Below are positions 6,673 to 10,202 of a DNA stretch of 10,202 nucleotides, one piece after another. The notes below the pieces were generated by a model, which saw only the letters and a program-made list of their open reading frames with translations, did no database searches and was not told where the DNA came from. Source of the DNA: Eubacteriales bacterium (GTDB lineage Bacteria; Bacillota; Clostridia; JAQUNY01); assembly GCA_028717405.1 (NCBI GenBank), contig JAQUNY010000048.1, positions 1-10,202 on the forward strand, written 5' to 3'. Each line of letters starts with the position of its first letter. The first letter of the stretch is position 1. The translations under genes were made by a program, and so were the position numbers.

Positions 6673-8899
6673 TAAACATATCCTGCTGTTCGGAAGGAAG
6701 GTTAACAAAAAAATCGTTCCATCCACACACCCTCACCTGAAGCGTCGAATACCTGTCGGGATTTTTCTGCGCATCTCTCAATATATCTACATCAAAAACA
6801 TTAAACTGTATGCCGAATCCGCCGCGGCTGAAGTATGTCCTGATCAGACCCTTAACCGACTCCATTCCTTCCTTCCCCTTTAAAACCGACGGATGAAGCA
6901 TGACATCAAGAACAGACCCATTTGGGAATCCGGTATAATCCACCTTGACTGCTGAATTAATAAGTGCGGTTACTCCATCCCGGTCCATTCCCAGTACAGC
7001 GTCAAGATTTTGCGAAAGCGGCTCATGAGCTTTTCTTCCATCAGGCAGTGCACCTGTCTTTTTACCAAAGTCCATGACCCTTATGATTATTGCATAAAGA
7101 TTCGGCTTAAATACTCCGCCTCTTCCATTTGGCTTGTTCAGTATCAGCCCTGATATAAATTGTGACAGACCCATCGCTATCCTATCCGGGCAATCGGCAT
7201 TATTTCCCCATTTGTCATGATCTGCCATTATCTTTCTCCTTAACAGCTCATGACCTTCCCAGTTGTTTTTCAATATATCAGCCAATTCCGGGAACGAAAG
7301 CTCCTTATCGATATAAACCAATTTATTTACTGCCGATATTGAATCCACCGCGCTGCCAATAAAGTAACAGCCCAACCCAGTATTATTATATTTTGCGCCT
7401 CCCTCAAAAGCTCCTTTTCCCTTCTTAAGGCATTCGGCAAGCGTGCCTGAAAACAGAGGTGCGGGGCAAATCCTGCCATACCGGCTTTCATACAGCCTGA
7501 CGTTGTCCATGGCTGCTTCGGCTAGATAAGCTGTCTGCTTTTTAACTGCATCATAGAAATCTTCAAACGTTTCATACGCGCCTGTATTTTTATATGTTCT
7601 GATTCCGGCCTGTGTACCGGTAAGAGGATCCACTCCATTGTGTATCGCCAGCTCCACGGCCTTAGCGATGCTGATTCCCGCAGCCCCGGTGCAACCAACC
7701 TCCAATCCTGAAACAGCGGGTTCGTAACACCCGATAGGCGCGTATCTGCACGCATCGGCAGCGGAAATGCCTATCCTGGCAAAAGATTTTACAGCAACAT
7801 TGTCGTTAAGCAAAACATAATGGATATTCTTATCCCGTATCCCTGTTACTACAGCCGAAAGCAATCTGTCAGGGCTTTTATCAGTCATCCTTATGGAAAT
7901 TTTTGGCGTAATTGCACGAAGCTCCTCATATGCCTCAAAGACCATATATGTGAACGGACTTGTAATGTCCTTCTCCGAAGGTCCGATGCCTCCAATATAG
8001 AAACTGTGTCCCAGGAAACTGCTGAATCTGTTGGCCGACGCTCCTGCTTTAACAAAGAAAAACTTAAACAGTTCTTTTTCCTGTTCATATGTGAATAAGC
8101 CTTTTTCTAAATCTGACTCGAAATATCCTGAATAAAGCCGGTCAAATCCGCCCATTGAATCTAATGCATCAGTATCCATCTCATCATGCAGCTCATAGTA
8201 TATATATGAAAGCTGTAATGCTTCATAAAGTGTTGATGGAGGACTCACTGCAATTTTTTCAAGACATTGAGCTGAAAGGGTCATCCTTTCTCTGGCATCA
8301 GTATTGTTTTTTTCTGAAGCGGCAGCCTTGCGCCTCTTATTTGCAAGCCTTTCGACAAAATGTATGACCGATTCATATACGACTTCGCATGCTTCAAAAA
8401 AACCTTCATTTCCATATTGAAGACCTGAAGAAATGCTGTTTTCTTCTGCTCTGGCTTTTTCTGTTCTTATCTGTTCCAGTAATCCTGTTAATCCTGATTT
8501 TAAGATCCGTTCCCAATCCGGGCATGTGTGGCAAAAATCCGGTGTCGCGCGCCATGAGCCATTTACAGAACCTGACCATCCGGACTGTCTGGCGTTGATT
8601 TCACTTAGCTCCTGTCTGCTCCATTTGTTCCTGTACTTTTTTATTATGCCACAATGGTTGATCTTGTCGGCGAACCAATCTTCGGGATCCGCTGCTATCT
8701 GTGCTTCAGTCAGTATAAGCCTGTATAGCTCCGCAACAATTAAATTCCGCGGTTTGTTTTGTTCATCCATAGTCCTGACTATCTTATCGGCTTTTATAGT
8801 CAGCTCTTCAGGGCTTAGTCCGCTCTCTGTGTCCCATATGATATTTTTGAATTGATTATCCAAGTGATCTCTTATTTTATCAAAATTGCCCCAAAGCAT
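6650..8899 (-). CDS. Glycyl radical enzyme 2 (PFL/dehydratase-type family, substrate unknown)
   Basis: Start: ATG at 8899 preceded by GGGGTGA, a near-complete match to the extended anti-SD, giving 749 aa. An in-frame GTG at 8938 with AGGGA would give 762 aa and cannot be excluded. Residue numbers here use the 762-aa form. Seen: PFL-type barrel with GGFDRLYSGYFESDLEKG (263-280), TPKISIRMTDKSPD (344-357), the active-site loop GCYEP with Cys404 and Glu406, and AKAVELAIHNGVDPLTGTQAG (425-445). The glycyl-radical domain has LPDGRKAHEPLSQ (631-643) and VRVCGWNDFFVNL with radical Gly739. Known: Cys-X-Glu is typical of GRE dehydratases, decarboxylases and C-N/C-S lyases, where Glu is the general base. 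The Tyr between them, RVCGW in place of RVAGY, and distance from GRE1 argue for an uncharacterised subgroup. No activase is adjacent. The 3' end overlaps the AraC gene by 23 bp. Confidence 0.94.
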   Translation of the reverse strand: MLWGNFDKIRDHLDNQFKNIIWDTESGLSPEELTIKADKIVRTMDEQNKPRNLIVAELYRLILTEAQIAADPEDWFADKINHCGIIKKYRNKWSRQELSEINARQSGWSGSVNGSWRATPDFCHTCPDWERILKSGLTGLLEQIRTEKARAEENSISSGLQYGNEGFFEACEVVYESVIHFVERLANKRRKAAASEKNNTDARERMTLSAQCLEKIAVSPPSTLYEALQLSYIYYELHDEMDTDALDSMGGFDRLYSGYFESDLEKGLFTYEQEKELFKFFFVKAGASANRFSSFLGHSFYIGGIGPSEKDITSPFTYMVFEAYEELRAITPKISIRMTDKSPDRLLSAVVTGIRDKNIHYVLLNDNVAVKSFARIGISAADACRYAPIGCYEPAVSGLEVGCTGAAGISIAKAVELAIHNGVDPLTGTQAGIRTYKNTGAYETFEDFYDAVKKQTAYLAEAAMDNVRLYESRYGRICPAPLFSGTLAECLKKGKGAFEGGAKYNNTGLGCYFIGSAVDSISAVNKLVYIDKELSFPELADILKNNWEGHELLRRKIMADHDKWGNNADCPDRIAMGLSQFISGLILNKPNGRGGVFKPNLYAIIIRVMDFGKKTGALPDGRKAHEPLSQNLDAVLGMDRDGVTALINSAVKVDYTGFPNGSVLDVMLHPSVLKGKEGMESVKGLIRTYFSRGGFGIQFNVFDVDILRDAQKNPDRYSTLQVRVCGWNDFFVNLPSEQQDMFIKQADQA

Positions 8900-8910
8900 T
8901 TGTCTCACCC

Positions 8911-8941
8911 CAATGTCAAATGTGGATCTGTCTGCCACATT
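8911..8941 (-). promoter_or_regulatory. AATGT half-sites around the GRE2 start
   Basis: aatgtgg (8919-8925) and ccacatt (8935-8941) form perfect 7-bp arms with a 9-bp spacer, and caatgtca (8911-8918) adds another half-site. The halves resemble those of the palindrome at 5740-5755. If translation starts at 8899 they lie in the untranslated leader. If it starts at 8938 most of them are coding, and the similarity may be accidental. Confidence 0.25.
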
Positions 8942-8993
8942 ATTTCCCTGATTTTTTATAGGCCTTCATGAAGCAATCATATCCCAGGTTACA

Positions 8994-9005
8994 GATAAGC
9001 TTATC
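8994..9005. promoter_or_regulatory. 12-bp perfect palindrome upstream of GRE2
   Basis: gataagcttatc is self-complementary over 12 bp and lies about 55-70 bp upstream of the GTG at 8938. It could be an operator for GRE2. There is no second copy in the window, so this is a weak call. Confidence 0.25.
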
Positions 9006-9042
9006 AGATGAGTGTCTTTTCAGGAATGCACTTTATTATGAT

Positions 9043-9058
9043 TTTATACTTTTTGACA
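9043..9058. repeat. 16-mer shared with the AraC leader, copy 2
   Basis: An exact copy of the 16 bases at 5812-5827, lying 105 bp or more upstream of GRE2. Read on the minus strand it is TGTCAAAAAGTATAAA and ends in a -10-like TATAAA. It is a candidate regulator site or promoter element common to the AraC and GRE2 control regions. Confidence 0.45.
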
Positions 9059-9076
9059 CAAATCTTGAATCGATGT

Positions 9077-9230
9077 GAAAGACAGGGGACGGTTCTGAAA
9101 GACAGGGGACGGTTCTGTGTCTTAGAAACTATAGTCATGGGACAAATATTTATAGGCCTAAGACATAGAACCGTCCCCTGTCTTTTGAGTACCCTATCTT
9201 CCCCCTGTCTTTTAAAGACATTATTAGGGT
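9077..9230. repeat. REP-like palindromic element with GACAGGGGACGGTTCT units
   Basis: A 20-bp unit containing gacaggggacggttct occurs twice in perfect tandem (9077-9096, 9097-9116) and once inverted at 9167-9186 (19 of 20). With the flanking gtgtcttag and ctaagacat, the arms 9098-9125 and 9158-9185 pair over 28 positions with one wobble, around a 32-nt loop. A further partial copy, cccctgtctttt, lies at 9202-9213, and accta-type arms at 9191-9196 and 9225-9230 (acccta, tagggt) close a second, weaker hairpin. Known: GGGGACGGTTCT-type palindromes are dispersed in many copies in clostridial and related genomes, often near IS200-like RAYT transposases. None is encoded here, so it would be mobilised in trans. 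It may also end transcription from the gene to its right. Confidence 0.85.
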
Positions 9231-9253
9231 AACTTCATTATAACTTCTTAATT

Positions 9254-10202
9254 CTACTCAAATACCGCAAGAATCGGGTAAGGATACCTTCCACAGTTGC
9301 TTCCATAAATAGCTAGTCCTCCCGGGATATCATCCACCTCAATCCGCAAGGTGAATTTTCCGCTTTCAGATATTTGCGGCAGCAGCCGGCTTGGCACCTC
9401 GAATTTGCAAAGATAGCCATATGAACCCGCTTCATCCAGATGCCTTTTATCGACAGGCTGAGCTATCCAGGAGAGGACGCCCCGACAGTCAGCCGGATCA
9501 TCCGGCAGAATAACAGTATCTATTTTAGTGCTGTTGACATACACATTGATACCAGATTGATGCCTGTATTCATCGGTCATATAATAAGTATTAGGATTTT
9601 TTGAAGGCTTCTCCCTGTATCCCAGCATGAATTCACCCACAGCCTCTTTGTTCTTTGAAATATTTTTCAGAACATCTTTTTCATACATATGCTTTGCCCC
9701 AGCCTCAAAATAAAGGGTCAATCTGTTTAACAATTTATCACACCCATCTGACCCATCTGAATTTATTTCATCATTTGCCCTACGGATTTTGCCTTCATCC
9801 TTTAACGGTTCCATGCAGACACTGCTTTTCAGGCTGTCTTTACCGGATTTCCGGTCTATGCTTATTTCGTATTCAACATACCCTTTAGGTGAAGCACAAA
9901 GTTTATTGCCCTCCATAGCATCCCATATATGCTCAAATTTGATGCTTTTATATTCCAGTGGTTCAACCGCAGCATATTTTAATTTATTCCCCACCGGCTT
10001 CCCTTTGACCCGGACACACGTAAAATTACGGCTGACAACCGACCCCTCATCATCGCAAAGCCATACCGAGAGTACGCATAATGCCGAAATATCAGGTAGC
10101 CTTGTCTCGATGACATCCACTTCACTTGTTCCATATCTGCAATATTTAACGGGTATCATGCCCCTGTCCAAGGTGACCCTCCCCTCCAGGCCATCATACC
10201 AC
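9254..10202 (-). CDS. C-terminal part of a large protein, probably a GH2-like glycoside hydrolase (runs off right edge)
   Basis: Seen: the frame is open from the right edge to the stop at 9254-9256, giving 315 residues. The in-frame TTG at 10171 is not a credible start because the frame continues upstream (WYDGLEGRVTL) and there is no fitting binding site. The first 60 residues form a beta-rich stretch with VLSVWLCDDEGSVVSRNF, the kind of Ig-like segment that follows the barrel in GH2 and related enzymes. A polar central part (about 75-215) contains DGSDGCDKLLNRLTLYFEAG. The end, GKFTLRIEVDDIPGGLAIYG then GRYPYPILAVFE, looks like a jelly-roll or CBM-like strand set. No catalytic residues are in view, so the assignment rests on fold-like features only. 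It might instead be a carbohydrate-binding or structural protein. It is on the same strand as GRE2, 315 bp upstream, separated by the REP element. Confidence 0.5.
   Translation of the reverse strand, partial: WYDGLEGRVTLDRGMIPVKYCRYGTSEVDVIETRLPDISALCVLSVWLCDDEGSVVSRNFTCVRVKGKPVGNKLKYAAVEPLEYKSIKFEHIWDAMEGNKLCASPKGYVEYEISIDRKSGKDSLKSSVCMEPLKDEGKIRRANDEINSDGSDGCDKLLNRLTLYFEAGAKHMYEKDVLKNISKNKEAVGEFMLGYREKPSKNPNTYYMTDEYRHQSGINVYVNSTKIDTVILPDDPADCRGVLSWIAQPVDKRHLDEAGSYGYLCKFEVPSRLLPQISESGKFTLRIEVDDIPGGLAIYGSNCGRYPYPILAVFE

Larger units (their letters stand above)
8941..9253. other. Intergenic region upstream of GRE2
   Basis: No gene is supported in these 313 bp. The part nearest GRE2 holds two perfect palindromes, cttcatgaag (8964-8973) and gataagcttatc (8994-9005), then the shared 16-mer (9043-9058). 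The rest is the REP-like element (9077-9230). A -10-like TATAAA on the minus strand lies inside the 16-mer, but no good -35 is placed correctly. No clear terminator for the gene ending at 9254 is seen apart from the repeat hairpin itself. Confidence 0.65.

Noticed and set aside
8433..8855. Plus-strand 140-codon frame opposite GRE2
   Set aside because: It is antisense to the conserved N-terminal part of GRE2, whose family match is clear, and has no supporting start signal or recognisable domain.
9077..9186. CRISPR array
   Set aside because: The 20-bp units are directly adjacent without spacers, and the third copy is inverted; this is a palindromic REP-type element.

Overview
The window looks like a chromosomal carbohydrate-use region of a strictly anaerobic, low-GC Firmicute, most likely a clostridial plant-polymer degrader. 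The evidence is two oxygen-sensitive glycyl radical enzymes (GREs), a lipobox solute-binding protein, glycoside hydrolase genes, strong AGGAGG-type ribosome binding sites, AT-rich spacers and a GACAGGGGACGGTTCT-type dispersed repeat of the kind common in clostridial genomes. The genus cannot be fixed from this sequence alone.

Layout, left to right. 1-1190 (minus): N-terminal 396 residues of a GH2 glycosidase (beta-galactosidase-like) that runs off the left edge. 1191-1670: AT-rich spacer with a candidate promoter/operator, a nested inverted-repeat element that could be an attenuator or a MITE remnant, a 16-bp tandem repeat and a possible decayed coding fragment. 1671-3947 (minus): GRE1, 758 aa, with a clear glycyl-radical motif but an unusual SGCWGM active-site loop. 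3964-5598 (minus): sugar-type ABC solute-binding lipoprotein, only 16 bp upstream of GRE1 and surely co-transcribed with it. 5599-5856: divergent control region with a perfect palindrome, tandem repeats and promoter-like elements. 5857-6672 (plus): AraC-family regulator. 6650-8899 (minus): GRE2, 749-762 aa, with the canonical GC-Y-EP loop; its 3' end overlaps the AraC gene by 23 bp tail to tail. 8941-9253: spacer holding a REP-like 28-bp hairpin element. 9254-10202 (minus): C-terminal 315 residues of a large protein, probably another glycoside hydrolase of GH2-like architecture.

Proposed joint role (inference): extracellular or imported glycosides are recognised by the lipoprotein and trimmed by the GH2 enzymes. 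The two GREs then carry out radical chemistry on a released sugar, polyol or substituent, under control of the AraC regulator. Neither GRE can be assigned a substrate from sequence. GRE1 is not a normal pyruvate formate-lyase (no Cys-Cys pair) and lacks the Glu two residues after the catalytic Cys that most characterised dehydratase, decarboxylase and lyase GREs have. No radical-SAM activating enzyme and no ABC permease or ATPase is present in the window.

The most unusual signals are the SBP-GRE1 gene pair, the GRE1 active-site deviation, two 9-mers (acattgtca and acattgaaa) shared by the GH2 and SBP/AraC control regions, a 16-mer shared by the AraC leader and the GRE2 upstream region, and the nested inverted repeats before the GH2 gene.
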